Source: Brevibacterium oceani | GTDB taxonomy: Bacteria; Actinomycetota; Actinomycetes; Actinomycetales; Brevibacteriaceae | Assembly (NCBI RefSeq): GCF_013623835.1 | Contig: NZ_JABKDE010000010.1 | Location: 82,744-146,743 of the forward strand | Reading direction: 5' to 3' | DNA length: 64,000 nucleotides | Shown here: positions 16,366-25,059 of the stretch, in pieces | How positions within the stretch are numbered: the stretch's first letter is position 1 | How the letters are laid out: each line of letters starts with the position of its first letter | Notes under the pieces: generated by a model | The model's database searches: none | What the model was told of the DNA's origin: nothing | Seen by the model: only the letters and a program-made list of their open reading frames with translations | Program-made: the position numbers and the translations under genes

Positions 16366-17670
16366 ATGACCTCAGAGCCAGCCACCCCAGCCACAGCTAC
16401 CGCAGCTCCCGACACCACCGCCCCGACCGCCGAAACCGTTGGCACCCACACAGAATCACACCCCCGCCGAGGTGGCTCCACCCCACCGCGTCGCGCATGG
16501 CTCCGAGTGGCTCCCGCGATGTTCCTGCTGGCCTGGGGCGGCAACCACTTCACCCCGCTCGTGCACATGTACGAAGAAGACGGCGGCTACGCCGTCTGGC
16601 AGGCGAACCTGCTGCTGGGTATGTACGTGGGCGGACTCATCCCCGGACTCCTGGCCGCCTCGGCGCTGTCGGATCGGCGCGGACGCAAACCGGTTCTCAT
16701 CGCCGGAACGATCGCCGCGATCCTCGGCAGCCTCCTCCTCGCCCTCGGCTTCGACCTCTTCTGGCTGCTCTGCGTCGGTCGTGTGCTCGCCGGAATCGGC
16801 GTCGGCGTCGCGATGTCGGTGGGCACGAGCTGGATCAAAGAGCTCTCGTCACCGCCCTTCGACCACGAGGCCGGCATCACCGCCGGCGCCCGTCGCCCCG
16901 CACTCACCCTGACCTTGGGCTTCGCCCTCGGCGCCTTGGTCACCGGATGCCTGGCCCAATGGGGACCGGCGCCCGAGGTGACGCCCTACGCGGTTCACGG
17001 AGTGCTCAACCTCGTCGCGCTCATCATCGTGTTCGCCGCACCCGAATCGCTGCCGAAGCACCGCCGGTCGCAGCAGCACTGGTGGCAGGGACTGCGGATC
17101 CCGCTCGTCGGTCACCGGACCTTCGTGCGCCTCATCATCCCCGCAGCCCCCTGGGTCTTCGGCGCCGCCGGCATCGCCTACGCGGTCATGCCCGCTCTCG
17201 TCCAGGACGAGCTGGGGGAGTGGACGACCCTCTACGCGACCGTGCTCACCGTTGCCACCCTCGGCGCCGGGGCGCTCGTGCAGAACCTCGTCCCGCGGGT
17301 CAATCGGTGGACCGGTGGCCGCGGGCTCGTCGTCGGGTTGGCCATGATGAGCCTCGGCATGATTCTCGCGGTCATCGCCGCCCTCGTCGCCGATCCGATC
17401 CTCGCCTTCGTCGTCGCGATCGTCCTCGGACTCGCCTACGGCATCTGCGTGGTCTCCGGCCTCATTATCGTCCAGGCCATCGCCGAACCCGACGACCTCG
17501 CCGGAATCACCGGCGTCTACTACTCGCTCGCCTACTCGGGCTTCCTGCTGCCGACCGTGCTCGCGGCGCTCCTGCCGCTCATGGGCTACAGCATCTCCCT
17601 CGGCGGGGTCGCGGTGATCTGCCTGCTCAGCCTCGGTGCCGTGGCGCTGGGGTCGATGCGGCGGGGCTGA
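16366..17670 (+). CDS. MFS transporter
   Basis: 434 residues. A disordered Ala/Thr/Pro-rich N-terminus (about 1-45) precedes 12 hydrophobic helices. The MFS motif A is SALSDRRGRKPVLIAGT (about 104-120) and motif B-like VGRVLAGIGVGVAMSVGTSW follows. The substrate is unknown. The N-terminal extension contains one copy of the CCGCCGAGGTGG motif discussed in the findings. It is probably co-regulated with the upstream GntR gene. Confidence 0.85.
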   Translation: MTSEPATPATATAAPDTTAPTAETVGTHTESHPRRGGSTPPRRAWLRVAPAMFLLAWGGNHFTPLVHMYEEDGGYAVWQANLLLGMYVGGLIPGLLAASALSDRRGRKPVLIAGTIAAILGSLLLALGFDLFWLLCVGRVLAGIGVGVAMSVGTSWIKELSSPPFDHEAGITAGARRPALTLTLGFALGALVTGCLAQWGPAPEVTPYAVHGVLNLVALIIVFAAPESLPKHRRSQQHWWQGLRIPLVGHRTFVRLIIPAAPWVFGAAGIAYAVMPALVQDELGEWTTLYATVLTVATLGAGALVQNLVPRVNRWTGGRGLVVGLAMMSLGMILAVIAALVADPILAFVVAIVLGLAYGICVVSGLIIVQAIAEPDDLAGITGVYYSLAYSGFLLPTVLAALLPLMGYSISLGGVAVICLLSLGAVALGSMRRG

Positions 17671-17738
17671 AGTCGCCGGACTGAGCGCGGCAGTGGAAGG
17701 TCTTTGCACCGGAGGGCTCACCACTTGAAATCAGCGCG

Positions 17739-18506
17739 TCAGCGTCCGCGCCACTCCATCGGGGTCTTCGACAGGAATGACTCGACGGCGGCTGCAAAGT
17801 CCTCACTGCCATAGACGGAGGCGATGACGTCCGCATCCTTGACCGGGTCTGACGAGTTGAGTCGGCGTAGGTTCTCCTTGATCGACCACTGAGTGAGCGG
17901 GGCACCGCCGGTGATGCTCGCGACGGTCTGTTCGGCGGCAGTATCGAGGTCGTCCTCCACGGCGGTGAGGAAGCCGCTAACCAGTGCCTCCTGAGCATCG
18001 ACCCGCCTCGCAGTGAGAAGCATGGACTTTACACGCGGTTCGCCGAAGGTGCGCACAAGTCTGCGAAGTGTGCTCGCCGACAAGGTGTTCCCTAGTGTCT
18101 TGGCGATTGGGACCGAAAACGATGCTGTGGGAGAAGCGATGCGGACGTCCGCACACGTTGCGATTCCCAGGCCGCCGCCGACGCAGTGCCCGTCGACGAT
18201 CGCGACCACAGGTTTGGCGACTGCCGCAAGCACGCTGAGCACCTCGTCGATCCGTTTCTCATAGGCGACGCCGTCCTCGCCCGTGAACCCCCTGAACTGT
18301 GCAATGTCCGTGCCTGCTACGAAAGCCCGACCGCCGGCTCCGCGAAGGACGAGTGCTCGAATGTCGGGGTCCTCATCCGCTCTCACTGCCGCATCGGCGA
18401 GAGCCTGGTACATCTCCCAGGTCATCGCGTTCCGAGCCTCGGGCCGGTTGAAGGTGACGTGGAGTGCGGAATCGCGCTCCTCGGTGAGTACGTCGGTTGT
18501 CGTCAT
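17739..18506 (-). CDS. Enoyl-CoA hydratase/isomerase (crotonase) family protein
   Basis: 255 residues. Crotonase-fold marks are present: NRPEARNAMTWEMYQALADA, oxyanion-hole segments GAGGRAFVAGTDIAQF and GHCVGGGLGIATCADVRIAS. The usual catalytic Glu in the PE-x-x-x-G segment is replaced (FSVPIAKTLGN) and no acidic residue is evident at the second catalytic position, so the reaction may not be plain hydration. It is coupled by ATGA to the upstream CaiB-type gene, giving a two-gene CoA-ester operon. Confidence 0.85.
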   Translation of the reverse strand: MTTTDVLTEERDSALHVTFNRPEARNAMTWEMYQALADAAVRADEDPDIRALVLRGAGGRAFVAGTDIAQFRGFTGEDGVAYEKRIDEVLSVLAAVAKPVVAIVDGHCVGGGLGIATCADVRIASPTASFSVPIAKTLGNTLSASTLRRLVRTFGEPRVKSMLLTARRVDAQEALVSGFLTAVEDDLDTAAEQTVASITGGAPLTQWSIKENLRRLNSSDPVKDADVIASVYGSEDFAAAVESFLSKTPMEWRGR

Positions 18507-19723
18507 CGCTGGACCTCCGCTTTCTGTGCTGATCCGATCCGTGGCGAGATTTCTTCGAGGATTCTGTCCGTATCGGCCCCCAGAGAGGGTCCGGCGGTGC
18601 CGTGGGTGAGCTGTGAACGTGAGAATCGCATCGGATTGCCCAGCTGTCTGACCGTTCCGAGAGTGGGGTGTTGTGAGTCCCAGAAGTATCCGCGAGCGTT
18701 GAGGTGGTCGTCGTTGAATACCTGCCCGAAGTCGTTGATGGGAGCCGCGGGAACGCCGACTCTGTTCATCTCCTCGAGGATCTCCCTGACCTCTCGTTCT
18801 GCGAAATTCTCTTCGATGATCGCGATGAGTGCTTCTCTGTTCTCCAGTCGCTTCGCCGGTGCGGAGAACAGCTCGTTCTCCTCGAGGAAAGCGAGATCGA
18901 ACGCCGAGCAGAAGCGCAGCCAGGTAGCTTGGGTGTTTGCCCCGATGGTGACATAGCCGTCTTTGGCAGATACCGCTTGGTAAGGGGCCTGAGCCTGATG
19001 GGCCGATCCGTTGGGGCGACCGACAGTTCCCGCACCGTAGTAGCTGCCAGCTTCCCACACTGCCAAAGAGACAGCCGATTCGAAGAGCGAGACGTCGAGA
19101 TGCTGGCCCCGGCCTGAAGCCTTCCGCTCGAAGAGCGCGGATACGATGCCGAGGGCCATGTAGAGGGCGGTCGTGAGGTCGCAGATCGGCACCCCGACCT
19201 TGACCGGGGGCTGGTCGGGGAACCCGGTGATGCTCATGAGTCCTGACCGGGCCTGGGCCATGATGTCGAGACCGGCCAGCGGCGCGAGAGGGCCGTCCTG
19301 CCCCCAACCGGACGCGGAGGCATAAATGAGCCCAGGATGGTCGTCCTTGAGGTCGTCGTATCCGAGACCCATCTTCTTCAGTGATCCTGGTCGCAGGTTC
19401 TCGACGAGAACGTCTGCGGTGTCGAGGAGCGCGGTGAACGAGGAGCGGCCCTCCTCAGATTTGAGGTCGAGGGCGATGGATTCTTTGTTCCGATTGAGCC
19501 GCATGAAAGGGCTGGACTCGTCGTCGATATGTGGTCCTGAAGCTCGAGTCGCATCCCCTGTGCCGGGTGTTTCGATCTTGATCACTCGCGCGCCCATATC
19601 GGCGAGCTGCATCGTCGCGTACGGTCCGGCGATGAAGACGCCGACCTCGAGGACTGTGATCCCTGCGAGGGGGCCGGGGGAGTCCGTCGGGGAGGACGTC
19701 GCATCTGTGGTCGTCGGGATCAT
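18503..19723 (-). CDS. CaiB/BaiF (class III) CoA transferase
   Basis: 406 residues with GITVLEVGVFIAGPYATMQL, DMGARVIKIETPGTGD, NRNKESIALDLKSEEGR, DVLVENLRPGSLKKMGLGYD and the candidate nucleophile Asp in VPICDLTTALYMALG. It transfers CoA between carboxylates. The ATG at 19723 has GTGAGGTGG 5-6 bp upstream and is preferred over an ATG eight codons earlier. It is divergent from a GntR gene and is translated with the crotonase. Confidence 0.92.
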   Translation of the reverse strand: MIPTTTDATSSPTDSPGPLAGITVLEVGVFIAGPYATMQLADMGARVIKIETPGTGDATRASGPHIDDESSPFMRLNRNKESIALDLKSEEGRSSFTALLDTADVLVENLRPGSLKKMGLGYDDLKDDHPGLIYASASGWGQDGPLAPLAGLDIMAQARSGLMSITGFPDQPPVKVGVPICDLTTALYMALGIVSALFERKASGRGQHLDVSLFESAVSLAVWEAGSYYGAGTVGRPNGSAHQAQAPYQAVSAKDGYVTIGANTQATWLRFCSAFDLAFLEENELFSAPAKRLENREALIAIIEENFAEREVREILEEMNRVGVPAAPINDFGQVFNDDHLNARGYFWDSQHPTLGTVRQLGNPMRFSRSQLTHGTAGPSLGADTDRILEEISPRIGSAQKAEVQR

Positions 19724-19757
19724 GGTGTCCACCTCACTGTGTTGCATATCACTGTCG

Positions 19758-19769
19758 ATTGTCTACAAT
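19758..19769. promoter_or_regulatory. GntR/FCD operator ATTGTCTACAAT
   Basis: Palindrome ATTGT-CT-ACAAT in the divergent spacer between the CaiB-type gene and a GntR/FCD gene. TTGTNNACAA palindromes are a frequent FCD-regulator site, so this is the likely shared operator. Confidence 0.65.
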
Positions 19770-19835
19770 AGGCTATCAGCAAGCGAGTTGCACATCACCG
19801 GGGAGGCACTCGCAGGAGAATGGAAGGGCATCGAG

Positions 19836-20573
19836 ATGACGGCACCATCACAGGCGACGGACTCGCTCATCGACAGTCCGAGCTTGGCGGAGCTCGCGGC
19901 GGTCAAGATCAGCGAACTGGTGTTCCGCGGAGAAATCGGACCTGACGATCGCGTGGTGGAAGAACATCTCTGCAGTCGCCTCGGCGTCTCCCGGGCTCCG
20001 GTGCGCGAGGGCCTGAGGATTCTCGAAGGGTCCGGGCTCGTCGTCCGCCGTCCGCGGGCCGGGGTTAGGGTCGCCAGCCTCAGTCAGAACGACGTCTTCG
20101 AAATCCTCACTTTCCGGGAGGGGCTCGAGCAGATGGCCGTCACCCACCTCTACCGGTTCACCGACGACATCGCCGAAGTGGACACGACAGAGTTGGACGC
20201 CGCACTCGATCGGCTCGCAGATGAGTTCGAGAAAGGTGACGACGAGTTCGGTCGGATCCAAGCCAGCTACGCCTTTCACACCGAGCTGGTCAGACTCTGC
20301 GGCAATTCCCGGATCGTCGCCAGTTATCGACAGATCACCATGCAGGTCAAGCTCTGCATGTCACTGAATCTCCGTCGTCTCAACTCGGTCGAGACTCCGA
20401 GCGAGAACGTTGCCAGACACCGGGAACTGCGCACCGCCGTTCTGTCCGGCGACGTCAACCGGGCGCTTGAGGCCATCAGCAGCCACGGTCACGACACCTT
20501 CGCCAGAGAGTTCTTGGACACCCTCCCCGGAGGGACAGCGCGATCCGCGCAGTGGCTCGAAGCTCGAGACTGA
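19836..20573 (+). CDS. GntR family regulator, FCD subfamily
   Basis: 245 residues. The winged helix (about 15-85) contains DDRVVEEHLCSRLGVSRAPV and REGLRILEGSGLVVRRPRAG. The FCD domain (about 95-235) contains FREGLEQMAVTHLYRF, YAFHTELVRLCGNSRI and RHRELRTAVLSGDVNRALEA. Start chosen at ATG 19836 behind GGAAGGGC. It probably controls the divergent CaiB/crotonase operon and the GntP permease gene downstream through the 19758 site. Confidence 0.9.
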   Translation: MTAPSQATDSLIDSPSLAELAAVKISELVFRGEIGPDDRVVEEHLCSRLGVSRAPVREGLRILEGSGLVVRRPRAGVRVASLSQNDVFEILTFREGLEQMAVTHLYRFTDDIAEVDTTELDAALDRLADEFEKGDDEFGRIQASYAFHTELVRLCGNSRIVASYRQITMQVKLCMSLNLRRLNSVETPSENVARHRELRTAVLSGDVNRALEAISSHGHDTFAREFLDTLPGGTARSAQWLEARD

Positions 20574-20652
20574 GCCCGAGCACAGGACAACAGCACCAGG
20601 CGTGGACCCGCCCCTCGGTTCGGATTCAACGAAGAATCAGGAGTTTCTGACA

Positions 20653-21993
20653 ATGGCCGATTGGCTGACAGTACTGCACACCCTCATCACCGTGGCCGGA
20701 GTCATCGTTCTGATTCTGGCGCTGAAGGTCAACCCGCTCTTCGCGCTGCTGATCGGCGCCGGGTACTTGGGGCTGGTGACCGGTCAGGGCTTCGGCCCGA
20801 CCACGGAGATCATAGCCACCGGTTTCGGCAACATCATGGCCGAGATCGGGCTGCTCATCGTCTTCGGCGTTCTGCTCGGAAAGCTGTTGGCCAAACTCGG
20901 CGCGATCGAGGGATTGGTCGCCGCGTTGATGGCTGTTTCGGGTAAGAGATTCGCGCCCTATGCGCTTGGCGTGACGAGCGGAACCGTGCTGCAGTCGATC
21001 TTCTCCGACGTGATCTTCGTCATCACTGCGCCCGTCGGGCGATCGGTCGCCGGACGAATCGGACGGGCGGGCACCGGAATCATCTCGGCGGCGATGTGCG
21101 CAGGCATCCTGTTCGGATTGACCATGATGATCCCGAGCGTCGGATCACTGGCACTGAGCTCTCTGCTCGAGATCCCTATCCCGCGATTCCTGGCATTCGG
21201 CATCATCACCGCAATCCTCGGCATCATCATCACCATCGCCATCATGAAGACGCTGTTCCTTCGCTTCGGTTTCTGGAACGCCGCGACCGATGAGGAAACC
21301 TACGCAGGCCCAGTCGACGATTCTGCGCCCGAGGAGGACGCGCCTCGGCGCCTTCCCCTGTGGCTGACGATCAGCCCGGTTTTCGTTGCGCTCGTCCTCA
21401 TCGCCTCCGAGTCGATTCTGACGAACTTGTCGATCGACATACCGATCATGGATTTCTTCGGTGCTCCGACTATTGCCATGTTCTGCGCGACTTTCATGGC
21501 CTATGTGCTCCTTCTCGTGCACAGGGACCATGAATGCGTGACGACGACTCTTAAGTCGGGATTCGCCGCGAGCGGAGAGATCTTGGCCCTTACGGGTCTG
21601 GGCGGTTCCTTGGCCGAGATGGTGAAGTCCATCGGATTGGGAGACATCTTGGGAGGCATGTTCGAAGCCGACGCCGCGTCGCCGATCCTTCTGGCCTGGC
21701 TGCTTGCGGTGGTCCTGCACACGGCAATCGGATCCGTGTCTGTCGCCTCGATCACGGCTGCCGGGTTCCTCGCTCCCGTCGCTGCCTCGACCGGGGTTGA
21801 TCCGGTGCTCATTGCGCTTGCGGCCGCCTCCGGCTCACTGTTCCTTATGACCGTGCACAGCAACTTCTTCTGGATGGTCAAAACAATGCTTGGTCAAACG
21901 ACGAAAGGTGCGGTGAAGTCCGTGAGCGTGACAACGAGTGTCGGAAGCGTCGTCGGACTCGGGCTCGTCTATATCTGGTCGATCTTCCTCTGA
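20653..21993 (+). CDS. GntP family permease
   Basis: 446-residue membrane protein with about 12-14 helices, of the GntP (gluconate:H+ symporter) family. Visible family features are GFGNIMAEIGLLIVFGVLLG, FSDVIFVITAPVGRSVA, and the C-terminal HTAIGSVSVASITAAGFLAP and SNFFWMVKTMLGQTTKG. Family members take up gluconate or related hydroxy acids. AGGAG lies before ATG 20653. Its place beside a CoA transferase and crotonase suggests a hydroxy acid metabolised as a CoA ester; this is inference. Confidence 0.88.
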   Translation: MADWLTVLHTLITVAGVIVLILALKVNPLFALLIGAGYLGLVTGQGFGPTTEIIATGFGNIMAEIGLLIVFGVLLGKLLAKLGAIEGLVAALMAVSGKRFAPYALGVTSGTVLQSIFSDVIFVITAPVGRSVAGRIGRAGTGIISAAMCAGILFGLTMMIPSVGSLALSSLLEIPIPRFLAFGIITAILGIIITIAIMKTLFLRFGFWNAATDEETYAGPVDDSAPEEDAPRRLPLWLTISPVFVALVLIASESILTNLSIDIPIMDFFGAPTIAMFCATFMAYVLLLVHRDHECVTTTLKSGFAASGEILALTGLGGSLAEMVKSIGLGDILGGMFEADAASPILLAWLLAVVLHTAIGSVSVASITAAGFLAPVAASTGVDPVLIALAAASGSLFLMTVHSNFFWMVKTMLGQTTKGAVKSVSVTTSVGSVVGLGLVYIWSIFL

Positions 21994-22098
21994 ATACGTC
22001 GAGGCAGTGGCTTGCGAATCCATCAACGAGGGCTGACGGCTACGAGACCACAAACTAGGATGGCACCAGACCGCAACCCCGGCAGAGAGGTCGAGAAC

Positions 22099-23808
22099 AT
22101 GCTCGGACGCACACGTGAAGAACCGACCCCGGCGGTCAGCGCCTTCATCGACATCATGGGCCCACGCCACGTGCTCACCTCGGCGCGGGCGACCGCATCG
22201 TACGCGAAGGGCAACCGCTTCGGCGGCGGCAACGTGCTTGCCGTGCTGCGGCCCGGCAGCCTCGTCGATATGTGGCGGGCGCTGCAGGTGTGCGTCGATC
22301 ACGACCTCATCGTCATCCCGCAGTCGGCGAACACCGGCCTGACCGGGGGATCAGGGCCCGGCGATCAGGACTACGACCGCGAGATCGTCATCATCTCGAC
22401 CCTGCGCATCAACCAGATCCACCTCATCAACGACGCCCGCGAGGCCGTGTGCCTGGCCGGATCGACGCTCTACGAACTCGAGGACGAACTCGCCGCGCAC
22501 GATCGCGAGCCGCATTCGGTCATCGGGTCATCCTCGATCGGCGCTTCGGTTATTGGCGGCATCGCGAACAACTCCGGCGGCAGCCAGATCCGCAAGGGCC
22601 CGGCCTTCACCGAGCATGCGATCTTCGCCCGCGTCACCGCCGACGGCAAACTCGAACTCGTCAACCATCTGGGCATCAGCCTCGGCGAGGATCCCGCGCA
22701 CATCCTCGACAAACTCCAGCGCGGACACTGGGACCCCTCCGACGTCACCCCGCCGCCCGAGGACACCTTTGAGACCGACTACGCCGACCACGTCCGCGAG
22801 ATCACCGACTCCCCGGCACGGTACAACGCGAACCCGAAGTTCCTCCACGAGGCCTCGGGGTCTGCGGGCAAGCTCATGGTCTTCGCCGTGCGCACCCGTA
22901 CGTTTCCCAAGGTCAAGGACACGACGACGTTCTACATCGGCACGAACAGTCCGGCCGAACTCGAAGAGCTGCGCCGGGCGATCCTGACCTCGGATCGACC
23001 GTTGCCGATCTCGGGAGAGTACATGGGTCGACCGTCCTTCGACCTCGCGGAGAAGTACGGCAAGGACACGTTCGTGTCCGTCAAGCACGCCGGCGGCCGC
23101 GAGCAGATCAAGCTCTTCGCGCTGAAGAACTGGGCCAACGGGGTGTTCGCGAAGATGCCGTTCTTCGGCGAGACCGTCGCCGACACGATCGCCCAGCGCG
23201 CTTTCGGACTCTTGCCGCAGCAGCTGCCGAAGCGGATGCTCGAGTTCCGCGACCGCTTCGAGCATCACCTGCTGCTCGTCGTCGCAGGCAGTGAGAAAGC
23301 TGGGACCGAAGAATTCCTCAGCTCCTTCTTCGCCGAGGCGGCCCATGAGGGGGACTTTTTCATCTGCACGGCCGATGAGGCGAAGTCCGCAATGCTCCAT
23401 CGCTTCGGTGCCGCCAGTGCCGCCACTCGGTACTTCAACCTCAACCGCGAGGACTCCTCGGAGATGATCACCTTCGACGTCGCGCTGCGTCGAGACGAGG
23501 AGGACTGGCTCGAGGTGCTGCCCGACGAGATCGCCGATCAGCTGCACATCAGCTCGTATTACGGCCACTTCTTCTGCCACGTCCTCCACCAGGACCATGT
23601 GGCGAAGAAGGGCGTCGATCCGGTGGCGCTCAAGAAGCAGATGATGGAGTTGCTCGAGGCTCGGGGTGCGGCCGTTCCCGCCGAGCACAACTACGGCAGG
23701 CTCTACCATGTGCCGGAGACGATGGAGGCGCACTTCAAGGAGCTCGACCCCTGCAACGTCTTCAACCCCGGCGTCGGCGAGACCTCCCCGCACAAGAACT
23801 GGGCGTGA
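22099..23808 (+). CDS. dld: Quinone-dependent D-lactate dehydrogenase
   Basis: 569 residues, close to the length of the E. coli-type membrane-associated enzyme that oxidises D-lactate to pyruvate and passes electrons to quinone. N-terminal FAD-binding type 4 domain: GRTREEP, FGGGNVLAVLRPGSLVDMWR, PQSANTGLTGGSGPGDQDYD, IGSSSIGASVIGGIANNSGG. The C-terminal lactate-dehydrogenase membrane-binding domain includes PAEHNYGRLYHVPETMEAHF and DPCNVFNPGVGETSPHKNW. ATG 22099 is chosen over upstream in-frame ATGs because AGAGAGG lies 8 bp before it and the length then fits. It may be its own transcription unit, 105 bp after gntP. Confidence 0.93.
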   Translation: MLGRTREEPTPAVSAFIDIMGPRHVLTSARATASYAKGNRFGGGNVLAVLRPGSLVDMWRALQVCVDHDLIVIPQSANTGLTGGSGPGDQDYDREIVIISTLRINQIHLINDAREAVCLAGSTLYELEDELAAHDREPHSVIGSSSIGASVIGGIANNSGGSQIRKGPAFTEHAIFARVTADGKLELVNHLGISLGEDPAHILDKLQRGHWDPSDVTPPPEDTFETDYADHVREITDSPARYNANPKFLHEASGSAGKLMVFAVRTRTFPKVKDTTTFYIGTNSPAELEELRRAILTSDRPLPISGEYMGRPSFDLAEKYGKDTFVSVKHAGGREQIKLFALKNWANGVFAKMPFFGETVADTIAQRAFGLLPQQLPKRMLEFRDRFEHHLLLVVAGSEKAGTEEFLSSFFAEAAHEGDFFICTADEAKSAMLHRFGAASAATRYFNLNREDSSEMITFDVALRRDEEDWLEVLPDEIADQLHISSYYGHFFCHVLHQDHVAKKGVDPVALKKQMMELLEARGAAVPAEHNYGRLYHVPETMEAHFKELDPCNVFNPGVGETSPHKNWA

Positions 23809-23872
23809 GCGCGGGCTCTTAGCGCGGCCCTCGGCGCCGCCCTCGGGGAAAGCCTCCCGCATTTCATACACT

Positions 23873-23914
23873 GAGCGGCACACCACCCCGGTGCAACGGG
23901 GTGGTGTGCCGCTC
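23873..23914 (+). terminator. Strong hairpin terminator after dld
   Basis: Perfect 18-bp stem (GAGCGGCACACCACCCCG with its complement) and a 6-base GTGCAA loop. No T tract follows, which is common in high-G+C actinobacteria. It separates dld from the convergent membrane-protein gene. Confidence 0.8.
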
Positions 23915-24007
23915 ACGGTGCCGGATGCGTCACCAACGGTGCGATGACTCGCTCGTGGTGACGGATGCCGTCGGCAAAGGATGCTGCCGGCCGCCCAGCG
24001 TACCGCC

Positions 24008-24583
24008 TCAGTCCACGTCTGCGACCTCATCGGCGGCGGCCGCCTCGGCGCGGGCTTCCTTGATCTTGCGTACTCGGGAGATCCTCATCAGGGTGAGTGC
24101 TGCGATGAAGCCGAACGCCGCACCGAACACGATGCTGTACGCACTGACTGAGGCGCCGAGAGTAGCGCTTGCTCCCATGCCTGCATCGATGAGCGGATAT
24201 CCCTCGCTCAGGTGGAAGACGACTGCACCCACCCAAAGGATGGCGAATACTGCCCCCACGATGTTGCCGATGATCAGACGTTTCGGCGAGACGCGAGCCA
24301 TCGACATCGAGAAGTCCACATTCTCGCGCTTGCAGTAGGCTGAAATGACGACGCTCGTCACCATGGATCCGAGGACGATGAGTGCGCTCCACATTCCTGC
24401 GCCGAGGATGGCGAAGATGAGTCCGAGTGCGAAGAACACATAGGTCGAGACGACGGCGCCGAAGGTATAGGCGCGCAGGATGACATCACGCTCGCGTTCA
24501 TCGCCCATGGACGGATCGTGGAAACCGGCGATCCTGTCGGCGATTTCGTTGGTCGGCTGTTTCTTGTTGCTCGTGGTGTTCAT
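24008..24583 (-). CDS. Four-helix membrane protein paired with an XRE regulator
   Basis: 191 residues with four predicted membrane helices (about 43-65, 68-85, 103-128, 138-165), a hydrophilic N-terminus and a Lys/Arg then Ala/Glu/Asp-rich C-terminus. No catalytic motif is visible. It begins in an ATGA overlap with the small XRE gene. Small XRE plus multi-helix membrane protein pairs (for example next to DUF2178-like proteins) are widespread and of unclear function. I do not assign a function. Confidence 0.75.
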   Translation of the reverse strand: MNTTSNKKQPTNEIADRIAGFHDPSMGDERERDVILRAYTFGAVVSTYVFFALGLIFAILGAGMWSALIVLGSMVTSVVISAYCKRENVDFSMSMARVSPKRLIIGNIVGAVFAILWVGAVVFHLSEGYPLIDAGMGASATLGASVSAYSIVFGAAFGFIAALTLMRISRVRKIKEARAEAAAADEVADVD

Positions 24584-24792
24584 CGGTCTTCCTCCTGTAG
24601 CGAGAAGATCTCTTCGACTGTGGTGCCTACGGCTCGGGCGATGCGCAGAGCCAGGTAGACGCTGGGTGCGTAGTCGCCGCGTTCGGTCGCGATGATCGTC
24701 TGGCGCGAGACCCCGGTGAGCTGTGCGAGCTGGGCCTGGGTGAGCCCAGCGGCCTTGCGAACCTGTTTGAGGTCCGAGGACTGAACTTCCAT
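24580..24792 (-). CDS. Small XRE/Cro-type DNA-binding protein
   Basis: 70 residues, almost entirely one helix-turn-helix domain: LKQVRKAAGLTQAQLAQLTG, VSRQTIIATERGDYAPSVYL and ALRIARAVGTTVEEIFSL. ATG 24792 is preferred because AAGGAG lies 4 bp upstream; a GTG/ATG-like start further up lacks one. It is followed by a co-translated membrane-protein gene. The upstream DNA is packed with TTGACATC boxes, so autoregulation is likely. Confidence 0.88.
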   Translation of the reverse strand: MEVQSSDLKQVRKAAGLTQAQLAQLTGVSRQTIIATERGDYAPSVYLALRIARAVGTTVEEIFSLQEEDR

Positions 24793-24800
24793 GGGGCTCC

Positions 24801-24872
24801 TTGATGTCAACTTCTCTTTACATCTAAAAGTAAAACATGCTTGACATCAGTATGTCAATGATCTTTGACATC
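24801..24872. promoter_or_regulatory. Operator cluster and promoter of the XRE gene
   Basis: Perfect palindrome TTGACAT-CAGT-ATGTCAA at 24841-24858, plus single boxes GATGTCAA (24803-24810) and TTGACATC (24865-24872). On the minus strand TTGACA (24858-24853) with an A+T-rich TTTACT about 18 bp downstream would be the promoter, so the palindrome covers the -35 element and the 24803 box lies downstream of the start site. Confidence 0.65.
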
Positions 24873-24960
24873 GCCGAGGTGGCTGCGCAGTTTTGCTCGC
24901 GGACCGGGCCGATCGTGTGGGCCGTGATGGGGTCGAGTTGGGCTCGAGCGTGAGCATCCC

Positions 24961-25016
24961 TCACCGGAAACGACAAAACACCCCGTTGCAACGGGGTGTT
25001 TTCGCGCTACCGGTGA
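24961..25016 (-). terminator. Terminator hairpin downstream of the MFS gene
   Basis: A fully self-complementary 28-bp core (24975-25002; AAAACACCCCGTTGCAACGG then GGTGTTTT) inside outer arms TCACCGG and CCGGTGA. With A and T runs on either side it should act in both directions. It follows the 3' end of the minus-strand MFS gene. Confidence 0.8.
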
Positions 25017-25059
25017 AGGATTCAGCCCCAGCCCCGGCCCCAACGACGAGGCCGCCGAA

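Noticed and set aside
17739..19307. Crotonase gene extended upstream to 19307
   Set aside because: The extension would run inside the CaiB-type gene in another frame; the crotonase domain starts at ATG 18506 with an ATGA overlap.
22528..24030. 500-codon antisense ORF opposite dld
   Set aside because: Shadow of the D-lactate dehydrogenase gene; composition is typical of reverse-frame translation and it reads through a terminator hairpin.
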